From NCBI RefSeq assembly GCF_018835585.1, contig NZ_JAHGVE010000019.1, positions 27,810-91,809 on the forward strand: DNA of 64,000 bases, written 5' to 3'. The stretch is from Pelorhabdus rhamnosifermentans. GTDB lineage: Bacteria > Bacillota > Negativicutes > UMGS1260. Of this stretch, positions 1 to 8,978 are shown piece by piece. The notes below the pieces were generated by a model. It was not told the origin of the DNA, did not search any database, and saw only the letters and a list, made by a program, of their open reading frames with translations. Every line of letters begins with the position of its first letter. Within the stretch, counting starts at the first letter, position 1. The translations under genes were made by a program, and so were the position numbers.

Positions 1-7
1 ATTCAGA

Positions 8-1552
8 GTGAAGACACCGCTTTGGATAGGAATTGATATTGGTACTACCGGCGTAAGGGCTGTAGCCTATCAGCCAGACGGACAATCTCTTCAGGTTGCA
101 GCGAAAGAGTACCCTTTGTATACACCTCAGGCTGGTTGGGCGGAACAAGATCCGGATGAAATCGTGAGTGCCATGGAAAGTGCGGTTTTAGAAGTGTCGA
201 AGGGGTTATTGCAACGGGGTCAGAAACCAGACGGGATCGCGATTAGTTCGGTATTTCATAGTTTTTTGGCTTATGATCGGGCGGGGCATCCAGTGACGAA
301 ACTTATGACCTGGGCAGATAATCGCAGCCAGGAAATTGTCCGGGAAATAAAAAATAAGCAGTGCGAACTGGGTTCCTTCTATCGCCGGACGGGGTGTCCG
401 TTTCATCCGATGTATCCGCTGACGAAGATTGCCTGGCTGCGAAAGGATCGGCCGGATGTATGGAAGAATGCCGCTTTGTTTGGTTCGATTAAAGACTATG
501 TATTTCGGATTTGGACAGGTAAGTGGGTTGTAGACCGCTCCATTGCCAGTGGCTCGGGATTATACGATATATTTATGCTCTGCTGGAATCCAGAAATTTT
601 ACGGTTGTTGCAGATTTCCGAAACTCAATTGCCGGAAGTGGTACCGACGACGTATAGTCGCCCGCTGCAAGCGGATGCGGCGCAAAGGCTGGGATTACAG
701 CCTGGGATTCCCATTGTTATTGGCGCAGGTGACGGGGTTCTGGTCAATGTCGGGATCGGGGCAGTTCGGCCAGGCCAAATGAGTGCTACCATCGGTACGA
801 GCGGGGCTATTCGTATGCTGACGGATAAGCCGAGAACAGATGAGAAGGGACGTACTTGGTGTTATAACTTGACGGATAAAGTTTGGGTGTTAGGCGGAGC
901 GATTAATAATGGTGGGATAGCCCTCCGTTGGATGCGGGATAAATTTAATGAGACGGAACAAAGAATTGCTGAAAAAATCGGTGTAGATGCCTATGAGCTG
1001 ATGAATATCTATGCGGCAAAAGTACCGCCGGGTTGCAATGGTCTTATTCTGCTGCCTTTTTTTGCGGGAGAACGGGCCCCTTATTGGAATGCAGATGCCC
1101 GGGGAGTGCTCTTCGGATTGAACTTAAACCACAATAAAAGTCACTTGATTCGCGCAACGATGGAAGGAGTTTGCTATCGTATGAATAGTGTGCTCTGTGC
1201 TTTAAAAGAGGTAACAGGGACGCCTTCTGAGATCCGGATCAGCGGGAGTTTTATTAAGTCCAAATTATGGCCCCAAATTTTAGCGGATGTGTGTAATGAA
1301 GCGGTTAGTGTACCTCATATTCAGGAAGGGGCTGCTTTTGGTGCCGCTGTGTTAGGGTTTGTTGCTACAGGGGTGCTAAAGGATATTGCTGTGACTCATC
1401 AGTTAGTTACGGTGGAAAAAACCTATCAACCTCGTAGTGAAGCCGTAAAATGCTATGGGAAACTATATGAAATTTATCATCGCTTATATTGGAAGGTACA
1501 ACAGGAATTTACGGATATTGCTGCTTTTCAGAATCAACAGTCTGTAAAATGA
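8..1552 (+). CDS. gntK: Gluconokinase-like FGGY carbohydrate kinase
   Basis: ATP-dependent sugar kinase, probably phosphorylating gluconate or a related sugar acid to the 6-phosphate. The N-terminus has the FGGY phosphate-binding motif (GIDIGTTGVRAV) and the C-terminal half the second ATPase-fold signature (GGAINNGGIALRW; later SGSFIKSKLWPQILADV). Length of 514 residues matches Bacillus-type GntK. The GTG start is 7 bases from the window edge, so its ribosome site cannot be judged. It is followed 25 bp later by a hydroxyacid dehydrogenase and a KDPG aldolase, which fits a sugar-acid operon beginning upstream of the window. Other FGGY substrates such as xylulose cannot be excluded by sequence alone. 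Confidence 0.8.
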   Translation: MKTPLWIGIDIGTTGVRAVAYQPDGQSLQVAAKEYPLYTPQAGWAEQDPDEIVSAMESAVLEVSKGLLQRGQKPDGIAISSVFHSFLAYDRAGHPVTKLMTWADNRSQEIVREIKNKQCELGSFYRRTGCPFHPMYPLTKIAWLRKDRPDVWKNAALFGSIKDYVFRIWTGKWVVDRSIASGSGLYDIFMLCWNPEILRLLQISETQLPEVVPTTYSRPLQADAAQRLGLQPGIPIVIGAGDGVLVNVGIGAVRPGQMSATIGTSGAIRMLTDKPRTDEKGRTWCYNLTDKVWVLGGAINNGGIALRWMRDKFNETEQRIAEKIGVDAYELMNIYAAKVPPGCNGLILLPFFAGERAPYWNADARGVLFGLNLNHNKSHLIRATMEGVCYRMNSVLCALKEVTGTPSEIRISGSFIKSKLWPQILADVCNEAVSVPHIQEGAAFGAAVLGFVATGVLKDIAVTHQLVTVEKTYQPRSEAVKCYGKLYEIYHRLYWKVQQEFTDIAAFQNQQSVK

Positions 1553-1577
1553 TGATATTTTTGCAGGAGGGAAGACG

Positions 1578-2543
1578 ATGGGAAAGGTTTTAATTACAGC
1601 TCGTTCTGTTGCTGCTTTTGAAGATGGGCCCGCATTATTGGAGTCGGCAGGACATGAAGTTATCCGGTGTGTGGGTAAAGGCGGCTGGTCGGAGGAAGAA
1701 ATGATACGGCATATTAAAGGGATGGATGCCGCGATTATTGGGCTTGATCCGATTTCTGCTAAGGTTATTGAGGCGGGTCTTCCGTCCCTTAAGATCGTTG
1801 CACGCAATGGGGTGGGAGTGAACAACGTCGATGTCGATGCTGCCCGAAAAGCGGGGGTTGCTGTTACTTTGGCTTTAGGCGGAAACACTATTTCGGTGTG
1901 CGAATTGGTGTTTGGATTGATGATCTCTTTGGCACGCAGTATTCCCGCCCAGGCTTTTGCCGTGCGTCAGGGCAGATGGGAACGAATGTTGGGACATGAA
2001 TTGTATGGAAAAGTGTTAGGTGTAATTGGAACAGGGAATATTGGCGGTGAGGTCATTAAACGGGCTCATTTCTTTGGAATGAAGATTGTGGCTTATGATC
2101 CAGTGCCGCGGCAGGAACTGTGTCAGGAGTATGGCGTTACCTATCTGAGACAAGAACAGGTGATTGGGCAGGCTGATTTTCTTACCTTGCACGTGCCTGC
2201 TGCAATGAGTACAAACCACATGATGAATAAAGAAGTCTTCGGGGCTATGAAGCCGACAGGTTTTCTGATTAATACAGCACGAGGAATTTTGGTTCAGGAA
2301 AATGATCTTTATGAAGCCTTGCAACATGGCATGATTGCAGGTTATGGGACAGATACGTTAACTCAAGAACCACCGCAATCCAATCATCCGCTGTTTTCTT
2401 TGGCGAATGTCATTGTGACGCCCCATTGCGGGGCGTATACCACCGAGGCAGCGATAGAGTGCAGTGTCATCGCCGCACAGGAAGTGATCCGGGTATTGTC
2501 CGGACAGGCGCCGCTATATGCGGTAAATAAGGCGGGAAAATAA
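1578..2543 (+). CDS. D-2-hydroxyacid dehydrogenase (phosphoglycerate dehydrogenase-like)
   Basis: NAD-dependent D-isomer-specific 2-hydroxyacid dehydrogenase of 321 residues. Visible motifs are the Rossmann signature VIGTGNIGGEVIKRA, the substrate arginine region (ARNGVGVNNVD), the NTARG arginine, and the catalytic His in TPHCGAYT. ATG start with an AGGAGGG ribosome site about 6 nt upstream. Lying between gluconokinase and KDPG aldolase, it more likely acts on a sugar-acid intermediate (for example reducing or oxidising a keto/hydroxy acid) than in serine synthesis; that is inference. No ACT domain of the kind found in many SerA proteins is present. Confidence 0.8.
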   Translation: MGKVLITARSVAAFEDGPALLESAGHEVIRCVGKGGWSEEEMIRHIKGMDAAIIGLDPISAKVIEAGLPSLKIVARNGVGVNNVDVDAARKAGVAVTLALGGNTISVCELVFGLMISLARSIPAQAFAVRQGRWERMLGHELYGKVLGVIGTGNIGGEVIKRAHFFGMKIVAYDPVPRQELCQEYGVTYLRQEQVIGQADFLTLHVPAAMSTNHMMNKEVFGAMKPTGFLINTARGILVQENDLYEALQHGMIAGYGTDTLTQEPPQSNHPLFSLANVIVTPHCGAYTTEAAIECSVIAAQEVIRVLSGQAPLYAVNKAGK

Positions 2544-2561
2544 TCAAAGGGAGGGATTTTG

Positions 2562-3209
2562 ATGTTAAAGAAAAGCTTTGTATTATCTAAATTAACAGAT
2601 GTAGGTGTTGTGGCTGTTGTCAGAGCCAACGAAGCTTTACAAGCTAAAAAAATTGCGGAAGCCTGTATGTTAGGCGGTGTTTTTGCCATTGAGATCACCT
2701 TTACTGTACCTGGCGCAGCCAAGGTGATGGAGGAATTGCGGAACAGTTACGGACAGGAACAACTTCTGTTAGGAGCCGGTACGGTTCTGGATTCAGAAAC
2801 GGCGCGTATTGCACTTCTGAACGGGGCTGATTTTGTTGTAACTCCTGCATTCAATAAGGAAGCCGTAAGATTATGCAATCGCTATGGTGTTCCCATTTTA
2901 CCGGGGGCGATGTCGGTAAAAGAAGCCATCGAAGCTATGGAAGCAGGCGCTGATATCATCAAGGTTTTTCCGGGCGAGTTATTTGGTCCTAAGATCATTA
3001 AAGCCTTGAAAGGACCGCTTCCGCAGGGGAATTTTATGCCGACAGGGGGAGTAGATGTTTCCAATGTTCAGGAGTGGATCAAAGCAGGTGCTGTGGCCGT
3101 TGGGGTAGGCAGTGCCTTAACGGGTTCCGCTCTTTCCGGCGACTACATGGGAGTCACTACAAGGGCGAGGGAGCTTGTGAAAAATGTGAAACAGGCGCGG
3201 ATGATGTAA
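2562..3209 (+). CDS. eda: 2-dehydro-3-deoxy-6-phosphogluconate / 4-hydroxy-2-oxoglutarate aldolase
   Basis: Class I aldolase splitting KDPG to pyruvate and glyceraldehyde-3-phosphate. The fold motifs GAGTVLDSE, TPAFNKEAV and the Schiff-base lysine in DIIKVFPGELFGP are all present, with PTGGV in the phosphate-binding loop. Length (215 residues) is normal. I chose ATG 2562, 6 nt after GGGAGGG, rather than the TTG one codon earlier. It is the last gene of the operon and is followed by a strong terminator. A second, unrelated aldolase (DgaF-like) lies 7 kb downstream. Confidence 0.88.
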   Translation: MLKKSFVLSKLTDVGVVAVVRANEALQAKKIAEACMLGGVFAIEITFTVPGAAKVMEELRNSYGQEQLLLGAGTVLDSETARIALLNGADFVVTPAFNKEAVRLCNRYGVPILPGAMSVKEAIEAMEAGADIIKVFPGELFGPKIIKALKGPLPQGNFMPTGGVDVSNVQEWIKAGAVAVGVGSALTGSALSGDYMGVTTRARELVKNVKQARMM

Positions 3210-3222
3210 TTTAGTTATTAAT

Positions 3223-3265
3223 AAAAATAAGCTGATCAAGATAACTTTGATCGGCTTATTTTTAT
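3223..3265 (+). terminator. Rho-independent terminator of the gluconate-type operon
   Basis: Inverted repeat AAAAATAAGCTGATCAA / TTGATCGGCTTATTTTT with a short loop and a T-rich right arm, 14 nt after the aldolase stop codon. The next 200 bp to the regulator hold no recognisable gene. Confidence 0.85.
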
Positions 3266-3464
3266 TAACGATTTCTTTTTATTTACCGATTAATTGAACC
3301 AAATCTAGGCGTTACTAAAATTATACGAAATATAGACTGTAGTTTGCTAACGGTATGGTGAAAATCAAATACGCAGGAGAAGGATTACTGTTTCGTTTCA
3401 CGAATGTTTTCACTGGAGAACTTTTAGTGGGTGGGCTATGTGTCTGTTTGCGGTGGAGGAAACT

Positions 3465-6332
3465 ATGAAACGAAAAGACCGAATTTATGAGGAAATCCAA
3501 AAATTGTCCCGACAAATTACTAAAGAATCACTGCTCGGTGATTTGTCTATTGGGTATTCAGCCGAATTGATTAGTGCAAACTTAAATATCGCACGCAACA
3601 CGGTTAGTCAGGAGTTAAATCTTCTGAATGTGGAAGGTAAGTTGATTAAGATTAAAAGCAGACCGGTTTTGTTTGTTGATAAAAGACAGGTGGAGACGTT
3701 GTTAAACCTATCAATCGACAAAGAATATTGGGAAATACGATCGATAGAAGTGCTTAGACAGAGATATTTAAATAACTATGCACCGTTAACGCAGGAAGAA
3801 CGGCTCGATGATCCGTTTAAAAAATTAATCGGCTATGACCAAAGTTTAAAAGATGCTATCAATAAAGCAAAATCAGCCCTACTGTATCCGCCAAACGGCT
3901 TACATGTATTACTTAGCGGGGATTCAGGTGTTGGTAAAACATATTTTGCTGAGTTGATGCACAAATATTATGAATTATATCAATCAAAGGGCGGGATAAT
4001 TCCGTTCGTATACTTTAACTGTTCCGAATATTACAATAATCCGGAATTGCTGACAGGACAATTATTCGGCTATACTAAGGGAGCTTTTACAGGAGCCGTT
4101 GCCGATAGAGAAGGACTGGTTCAGCAGGCGGATGGTGGTTTCTTATTTTTGGATGAGATCCACCGACTGCCAGCAGAAGGGCAAGAGAAGCTTTTTTCAT
4201 TACTTGATAAAGGAACATTTCGTAAATTGGGTTCGTCCAATCAAGAACAAGCTGTGAATGTAAGGCTAATTGGTGCAACAACGTGCGATATTACCGCTAC
4301 ATTTTTAAAAACATTTCTGAGACGAATACCAGTGGTTATTAAGATCCCTTCCTTGGAGGAGCGGTCTTTTCAGGAACGGCTGGAGATGATATTAAAATTT
4401 CTGCAACAAGAAAGTATTAAAACGAAGCTGAATATCCATCTTACCGAGGACTTTGCCTATTATATGATGACGTATCACTTTGACGGTAATATTGGGGCAT
4501 TAAAAAGTGAAATTCAATATAAATGTGCGCAAGCATTTTTGAATGTTATGACACAAGGATTTTCAGAGATTGTTTTAGATGACACTTTTGTGACAGAAAC
4601 GGTCCGCTTTCGTGAACCCAAGGTAAAAGAAACGTTAGAGTTTGTATTTAAAAATAATAATTTTATCCTTATTACTGCGCAAAATAGCAATTTTGCGGTA
4701 AAAAAAGCCGATTTGAAAGAAATTGAAAAGGATGAGATTAATTTCTACGCATTATTGATGAAGGAATATCATGCTCTGAGGGATAAGAAAGTATCTCATG
4801 CTGAAAGTAAGTTACTGCTGGAGAATAAAATTTCGACATTGTTTCAGTATACGTATAATAAACTGGATGCCAGTAATATTCGCAAAGTGGAACAATTTAT
4901 CGAAGAGCCTATGGTTGGGAAAATCAGCAAATTAATCCGAAAAATTGAGGAGATTGCCGAAAGAACGTTGGATGAAAGCACTAAAAATAATGTTTATTTG
5001 CATATGTATACCTTTTTAGCCTATATGAAAAAAGGGACTAACCCGCCTATTTATAATACGCCTCATATTATGGAGTTGTATCAGGAAGAATATGAAAAGG
5101 CGAAAGAAATCGGTCGGTATATGTCTGAAGTTTTAAATATACCCTGTCCCAAAAGTGAACTTATTTTTATGACTTTATTTTTAAATGCATTATGCAATAA
5201 TCGTTCTGCGGCAACAGAAAATATGACTTATGGTATTGTCGTTATCGCTCATGGTGATACTACGGCTACCAGTATGGCGAATTTCGCTAATACTTTGTTT
5301 AAAACCAATATTGTACAAGCTATTGATATGCCGCTTGACCGATCTGTCAGCGATACTTTGGAGGAGTTAATTGAACTGGTAAAGCAGAAAAAGTACAAGG
5401 AACTTGTTATTCTGGTAGATATGGGTTCCTTGACGATTTTTGGTGAGATTATTGAAAAGCAATTGCGCATGGAGACTGTCGTAGTCAAAAATATTACAAC
5501 TGGAATTTTATTGGAAGTTACAGGAAAATTCTTGCGGGATTTTACTACCTTTCAAGACATTAAGCGATATATTGCAGCGTTGTCTGACAAGCATGAAATA
5601 TTCGTGGTGCCGCCTAGAGATTTGCTGAAGAAGAAATCGAAGATCCTCATTACTTCCTGTGTTACCGGAATTGGTACAGCAAATAAAATAAAAATATTAA
5701 TTGAACAAACTTTTAAGGATTTGCTGCCAGCCGATTTAAGAATTGAATCCAAAGAATATCATCTAATTAACACGCAAGAAAAGTTACTGGATCAAGTTGG
5801 GGAAGATGAGGAAATTATTGGTGTCATCGGCACTTTTACAATTAATCTCTTGGATATTCCGTTTATATCTTTGGAAGAACTGTTTTCTGAAAATGGGATT
5901 AATCTACTTATCGATATTATTGGAATTCGGGATCAACTAAATAATCTGGAGAATCGAACAGAGAATATCACGAAAAATTTTGTTAGCTCCATTACGTTGC
6001 AAAGTATTGTTGATTATTTGACGATATTAAATCCCCAAAAAATACTGCAGGAAATGGAAGATGTATTAAATGAAATTTGTAAGAAAATGAAGCAGGAATT
6101 TTCCAAGCAAACCAGATTACGATTTTTGATTCATTGTTGTTGTATGGTTGAGCGAATTATTGTAGCGAAAAGTTCTTTAAAATATCAGCGGATAAAGTCG
6201 GATTCAGTCGACAATGATGTATTATCTGTAATAAAAGTGTCATTCGCCACCATTGAAAATCACTATGGAATTAAACTTTCTTATAGTGAGATTGCTTGTA
6301 TTTATGAACTCTTGTTTAAGAAAACACCCTAG
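3465..6332 (+). CDS. dgaR: LevR/DgaR-type sigma-54-dependent PTS-regulated activator
   Basis: Transcription activator for the PTS operon that follows. Order of domains: N-terminal winged HTH (about 1-75), AAA+ sigma-54 interaction domain (about 110-350; Walker A GDSGVGKT, GAFTGA loop written as GYTKGAFTGA, Walker B FLFLDEI), a PRD, a mannose-type EIIA-like domain (phospho-His in VIAHGDTTATS) and a C-terminal PRD (FLIHCCCMVERI). About 955 residues, usual for LevR. Start ATG 3465 is preferred over the upstream in-frame ATG 3438 because GGTGGAGGA sits 4 nt before it. A sigma-54 promoter lies directly downstream, matching the Salmonella DgaR-dga arrangement; activity is expected to be controlled by PTS phosphorylation. 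Confidence 0.88.
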   Translation: MKRKDRIYEEIQKLSRQITKESLLGDLSIGYSAELISANLNIARNTVSQELNLLNVEGKLIKIKSRPVLFVDKRQVETLLNLSIDKEYWEIRSIEVLRQRYLNNYAPLTQEERLDDPFKKLIGYDQSLKDAINKAKSALLYPPNGLHVLLSGDSGVGKTYFAELMHKYYELYQSKGGIIPFVYFNCSEYYNNPELLTGQLFGYTKGAFTGAVADREGLVQQADGGFLFLDEIHRLPAEGQEKLFSLLDKGTFRKLGSSNQEQAVNVRLIGATTCDITATFLKTFLRRIPVVIKIPSLEERSFQERLEMILKFLQQESIKTKLNIHLTEDFAYYMMTYHFDGNIGALKSEIQYKCAQAFLNVMTQGFSEIVLDDTFVTETVRFREPKVKETLEFVFKNNNFILITAQNSNFAVKKADLKEIEKDEINFYALLMKEYHALRDKKVSHAESKLLLENKISTLFQYTYNKLDASNIRKVEQFIEEPMVGKISKLIRKIEEIAERTLDESTKNNVYLHMYTFLAYMKKGTNPPIYNTPHIMELYQEEYEKAKEIGRYMSEVLNIPCPKSELIFMTLFLNALCNNRSAATENMTYGIVVIAHGDTTATSMANFANTLFKTNIVQAIDMPLDRSVSDTLEELIELVKQKKYKELVILVDMGSLTIFGEIIEKQLRMETVVVKNITTGILLEVTGKFLRDFTTFQDIKRYIAALSDKHEIFVVPPRDLLKKKSKILITSCVTGIGTANKIKILIEQTFKDLLPADLRIESKEYHLINTQEKLLDQVGEDEEIIGVIGTFTINLLDIPFISLEELFSENGINLLIDIIGIRDQLNNLENRTENITKNFVSSITLQSIVDYLTILNPQKILQEMEDVLNEICKKMKQEFSKQTRLRFLIHCCCMVERIIVAKSSLKYQRIKSDSVDNDVLSVIKVSFATIENHYGIKLSYSEIACIYELLFKKTP

Positions 6333-6345
6333 GGTGTTTTTTTGT
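6321..6345 (+). terminator. Terminator overlapping the dgaR stop codon
   Basis: Perfect palindrome AAACACCCTAGGGTGTTT followed by a T run. The TAG stop of the regulator lies in the centre of the palindrome, and the sigma-54 promoter begins about 10 bp later, so the regulator and the PTS operon are separate transcripts. Confidence 0.8.
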
Positions 6346-6353
6346 TACACAAT

Positions 6354-6370
6354 TTGGCACGAAGCTTGCT
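6354..6370 (+). promoter_or_regulatory. Sigma-54 (-24/-12) promoter of the dga operon
   Basis: TTGGCAC-gaagc-TTGCT matches the sigma-54 consensus with exact 12-nt GG to GC spacing, 34 nt before the IIA start codon. The upstream gene encodes a sigma-54 activator. Confidence 0.9.
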
Positions 6371-6403
6371 TATATTAAGGGTATACAGGAAAGAAGGTGT
6401 TGT

Positions 6404-6826
6404 ATGAGAAACGAAAAAGCGGAAATTTTATTGTTAACTCATGGCGGATGGGGAGAGAAATTGATTGAAAGTGCCAAAATGATTTTGGGCAATACCGAAC
6501 GTGTATCAGAGATTCCTTTACTTGCACAGGATACGTTGGACGAATACCGGGGAAAAGTCAGGAGTAAGGTAGCCGCAATGGCTGACCATTCCTTGTTGAT
6601 CACGGATTTATTCGGCGGTACTACGTCAAATGTTGCAGCGCAGCTTAGTCAGGACTTCAATATCCATGTTGCAGCCGGCTTAAATGCCCCCATGTTGATT
6701 GAAGCGATTATGTCTCTGGATAAATTGGATAATCCCGAAACGTTAGCGGAAGTTATTTCTGCCGGACAACTGGGGTGCAAAGATGTTATTGCCACGATTC
6801 AGGCAGGGCGAGAGAATACTCAATAG
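6404..6826 (+). CDS. dgaA: PTS mannose-family IIA component (glucosaminate-type)
   Basis: Cytoplasmic phosphocarrier that takes phosphate from HPr on a histidine and passes it to IIB. The phospho-His is H13 in LLLTHGGWG, and the LITDLFGGTTSN motif is typical of ManX-type IIA. 140 residues, a free-standing IIA as in other four-protein mannose-family systems. First gene after the sigma-54 promoter, with AGAAGG before the ATG. Symbol taken from the gene order with IIB, IIC, IID, DgaE and DgaF. Confidence 0.85.
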   Translation: MRNEKAEILLLTHGGWGEKLIESAKMILGNTERVSEIPLLAQDTLDEYRGKVRSKVAAMADHSLLITDLFGGTTSNVAAQLSQDFNIHVAAGLNAPMLIEAIMSLDKLDNPETLAEVISAGQLGCKDVIATIQAGRENTQ

Positions 6827-6845
6827 ACTAGAGGAGGGAAATATT

Positions 6846-7334
6846 TTGGCAACGATTGCATTATGTAGAGTGGATAGTCGTTTGATTCATGGACAGGTTG
6901 TAACCAAGTGGGTGAGCCAGACCGATGCCAATCATATTGTTGTGATGAGCGATATGTTGGCGAAAGATCCCTTTATGAAAAGTGTTTATATGATGGCCGC
7001 TCCGCCAGATATTCAAGTGGATTGTTATGGTATTGATGAGGGGTGTGAAGAGTGGCAGAATAGCGCGTTTGGGAAAGGCCGTGTTTTAGTATTGTTTGGC
7101 GATTTACCATCATTGCTCATTGCTTGGGAAAAGGGTTTTGAAATTAAAAAGGTGCAAGTGGGAGGCTTGGGCGGCGGTCCTAAGCGTAAAGTGGTATTTC
7201 AGAATATTACGTTAGATGATCCTGACGTTGAAATCTTAAAACAGTTGGCAGCGAAAGAGGTAGAAATCATTTTTCAAACTATACCTGAAGACAAACCACA
7301 ATCTTTTACTCAAGTTCTTAGCAAATATAAATAA
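6846..7334 (+). CDS. dgaB: PTS mannose-family IIB component
   Basis: Cytoplasmic IIB protein that phosphorylates the incoming sugar acid. H15 in SRLIHGQVVTKW is the conserved phosphorylation site. I place the start at TTG 6846, 6-7 nt after GAGGAGGG; an ATG at 6783 would overlap the IIA gene by 44 nt and add a non-homologous tail. 162 residues, the normal length. Gap of 15 bp to the IIC gene. Confidence 0.85.
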   Translation: MATIALCRVDSRLIHGQVVTKWVSQTDANHIVVMSDMLAKDPFMKSVYMMAAPPDIQVDCYGIDEGCEEWQNSAFGKGRVLVLFGDLPSLLIAWEKGFEIKKVQVGGLGGGPKRKVVFQNITLDDPDVEILKQLAAKEVEIIFQTIPEDKPQSFTQVLSKYK

Positions 7335-7349
7335 GCGGGGGGACTGACA

Positions 7350-8105
7350 ATGAATTCCTTGGAAGTAGCTATTTGCATGGGGTTGTACTATTGGTTTTCT
7401 CGGCTTCGTTTGGGTTATACCTTTTCCAGTATGTTGCTGCAGCCAGTCTGTGTGGCGGTGTTTGTGGGGCTTTTGTTGGGGGATATGTCTAAAGCGATGA
7501 TCATCGGGGCGGGCGTGCAGTTAGTATATCTGGGTGTCACCTCTACACCGGGGGGAAACGTTCCATCTGATCCGGCGTTAGCTTCATGCATTGCCATTCC
7601 AATTGCTCTAAAAACGGGTATGGACGCGAATCTGGCGGTTGCTCTAGCGGTGCCTTTTGGCGTGATTGGCATATTCGTTGATCAATTAAGACGCACCATT
7701 AACGCAGCCTGGGTGCATATGGCTGATCGATATGCCGAGAAAGGCAATTTGCGTGGAATTTATCTATGTGCTTTTTTCTATCCTGCCTTGGCCGGGCTTG
7801 TTATTCGTTTTCCAATCGTTTTCGCTACAACCTATTACGGTGATACGGTCGTTAATAAATTCCTATCTTTGATGCCTCTGTGGTTAACTCATTCATTTGA
7901 ACTCATGGGGGGGATTTTGCCCGCATTAGGATTTGCTATTACGATTTTAGTTATTGGCAAGAAACAGTTGATCCCGTTTTTCATACTCGGCTTCTTTGCT
8001 GTGAAATTCTTGAATATCGGTGTTATGGCGGCTGCTATTTTTGGAACTTGTCTGGCTTTGTTGTATAGAGGTAATTCATCCAAAGACGGAGGCGCAAAGG
8101 CATGA
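7350..8105 (+). CDS. dgaC: PTS mannose-family IIC membrane component
   Basis: Polytopic inner-membrane subunit of the PTS permease. Hydrophobic throughout, with the characteristic IIC stretch GAGVQLVYLGVTSTPGGNVP early in the protein. 251 residues. Start ATG 7350 with GGGGGGA 7 nt upstream. Its stop overlaps the ATG of the IID gene (ATGA), implying coupled translation. Confidence 0.85.
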   Translation: MNSLEVAICMGLYYWFSRLRLGYTFSSMLLQPVCVAVFVGLLLGDMSKAMIIGAGVQLVYLGVTSTPGGNVPSDPALASCIAIPIALKTGMDANLAVALAVPFGVIGIFVDQLRRTINAAWVHMADRYAEKGNLRGIYLCAFFYPALAGLVIRFPIVFATTYYGDTVVNKFLSLMPLWLTHSFELMGGILPALGFAITILVIGKKQLIPFFILGFFAVKFLNIGVMAAAIFGTCLALLYRGNSSKDGGAKA

Positions 8106-8932
8106 TGACTGAACAGAATCCCGTAGCAAAAGTTACGAAAAGAGATGTTACTAAAGTCTGGTTTATCTATTATTTGGGTGCTGAGTTGTCCAATTCTTAC
8201 GAACGTCTGCAAAGTTTAATATTTTGTGCCAGCATGATTCCCGTTTTGAAAAAATTATATACGACAAAAGAAGCTTTGAGTGAGGCATTGCAGCGACATT
8301 TAAACTTTTTTAATACTGAGGGGATTGTCGGCAGCATTATCCACGGTATAACCATTGCCATGGAAGAACAGAAAGCGAAAGAAGAAGACGTTCCGGATGC
8401 GGCTATTACAGGTATTAAAACGGGGCTCATGGGACCGCTGGCTGGTATTGGCGATGCTGTTGTCTGGGGTGCTATTATGCCGCTGATTATTGCTGTTTTT
8501 CTTCCACTTGCCATGAATGGGAATCCCATGGGGGGGATTATGCCCTTGGTGGCTTATACCGGAGTTACTCTAGCTATTAGCTATATGCTTTGTCATAAAG
8601 GCTATACGTTGGGAAAGGAATCCATCATTGGGCTGCTGCAGGATGGGCGAATCAAGGAATTGATTACCGGTGCCAGTGTTTTGGGCTTATTTATGATGGG
8701 GGCGTTATCTGCAAGTTATATCAAAATTGCAACTCCATTAAAGATCAGTTTATTGGAGGGGAGTCCAATAGTGATTCAAGAAGTTTTGGATTCGATGGCA
8801 CCGGGATTACTGCCTCTTCTGGCGGTATTTGGAATCTATGCGTATTTGAAACACAAAGGCCCTCGTTATAACCGGATCTTAGTGACTATTATTTTGATTA
8901 GTGTAGTCTGTTCTTTGCTCGGAATCTTATAA
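8102..8932 (+). CDS. dgaD: PTS mannose-family IID membrane component
   Basis: Second membrane subunit of the permease. Motifs MGPLAGIGDAVVWGAIMPLI and NFFNTEGIVGSIIHGI are typical of IID, with several C-terminal membrane helices. 276 residues. ATG overlaps the IIC stop, with GGAGGC upstream. IIA, IIB, IIC and IID together form a full mannose-family transporter, here inferred to import D-glucosaminate because of the two enzymes that follow. Confidence 0.85.
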   Translation: MMTEQNPVAKVTKRDVTKVWFIYYLGAELSNSYERLQSLIFCASMIPVLKKLYTTKEALSEALQRHLNFFNTEGIVGSIIHGITIAMEEQKAKEEDVPDAAITGIKTGLMGPLAGIGDAVVWGAIMPLIIAVFLPLAMNGNPMGGIMPLVAYTGVTLAISYMLCHKGYTLGKESIIGLLQDGRIKELITGASVLGLFMMGALSASYIKIATPLKISLLEGSPIVIQEVLDSMAPGLLPLLAVFGIYAYLKHKGPRYNRILVTIILISVVCSLLGIL

Positions 8933-8978
8933 TGGATTGTTCAAGCATCACATCTGTATAACAGGGAGAGGGAATACC

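Noticed and set aside
1484..1888. 134-codon minus-strand frame over the kinase/dehydrogenase junction
   Set aside because: Antisense to two well-supported genes; composition is that of a shadow frame.
1578..2543. serA (3-phosphoglycerate dehydrogenase for serine synthesis)
   Set aside because: No ACT domain and placement in a sugar-acid operon make a catabolic hydroxyacid dehydrogenase more likely.
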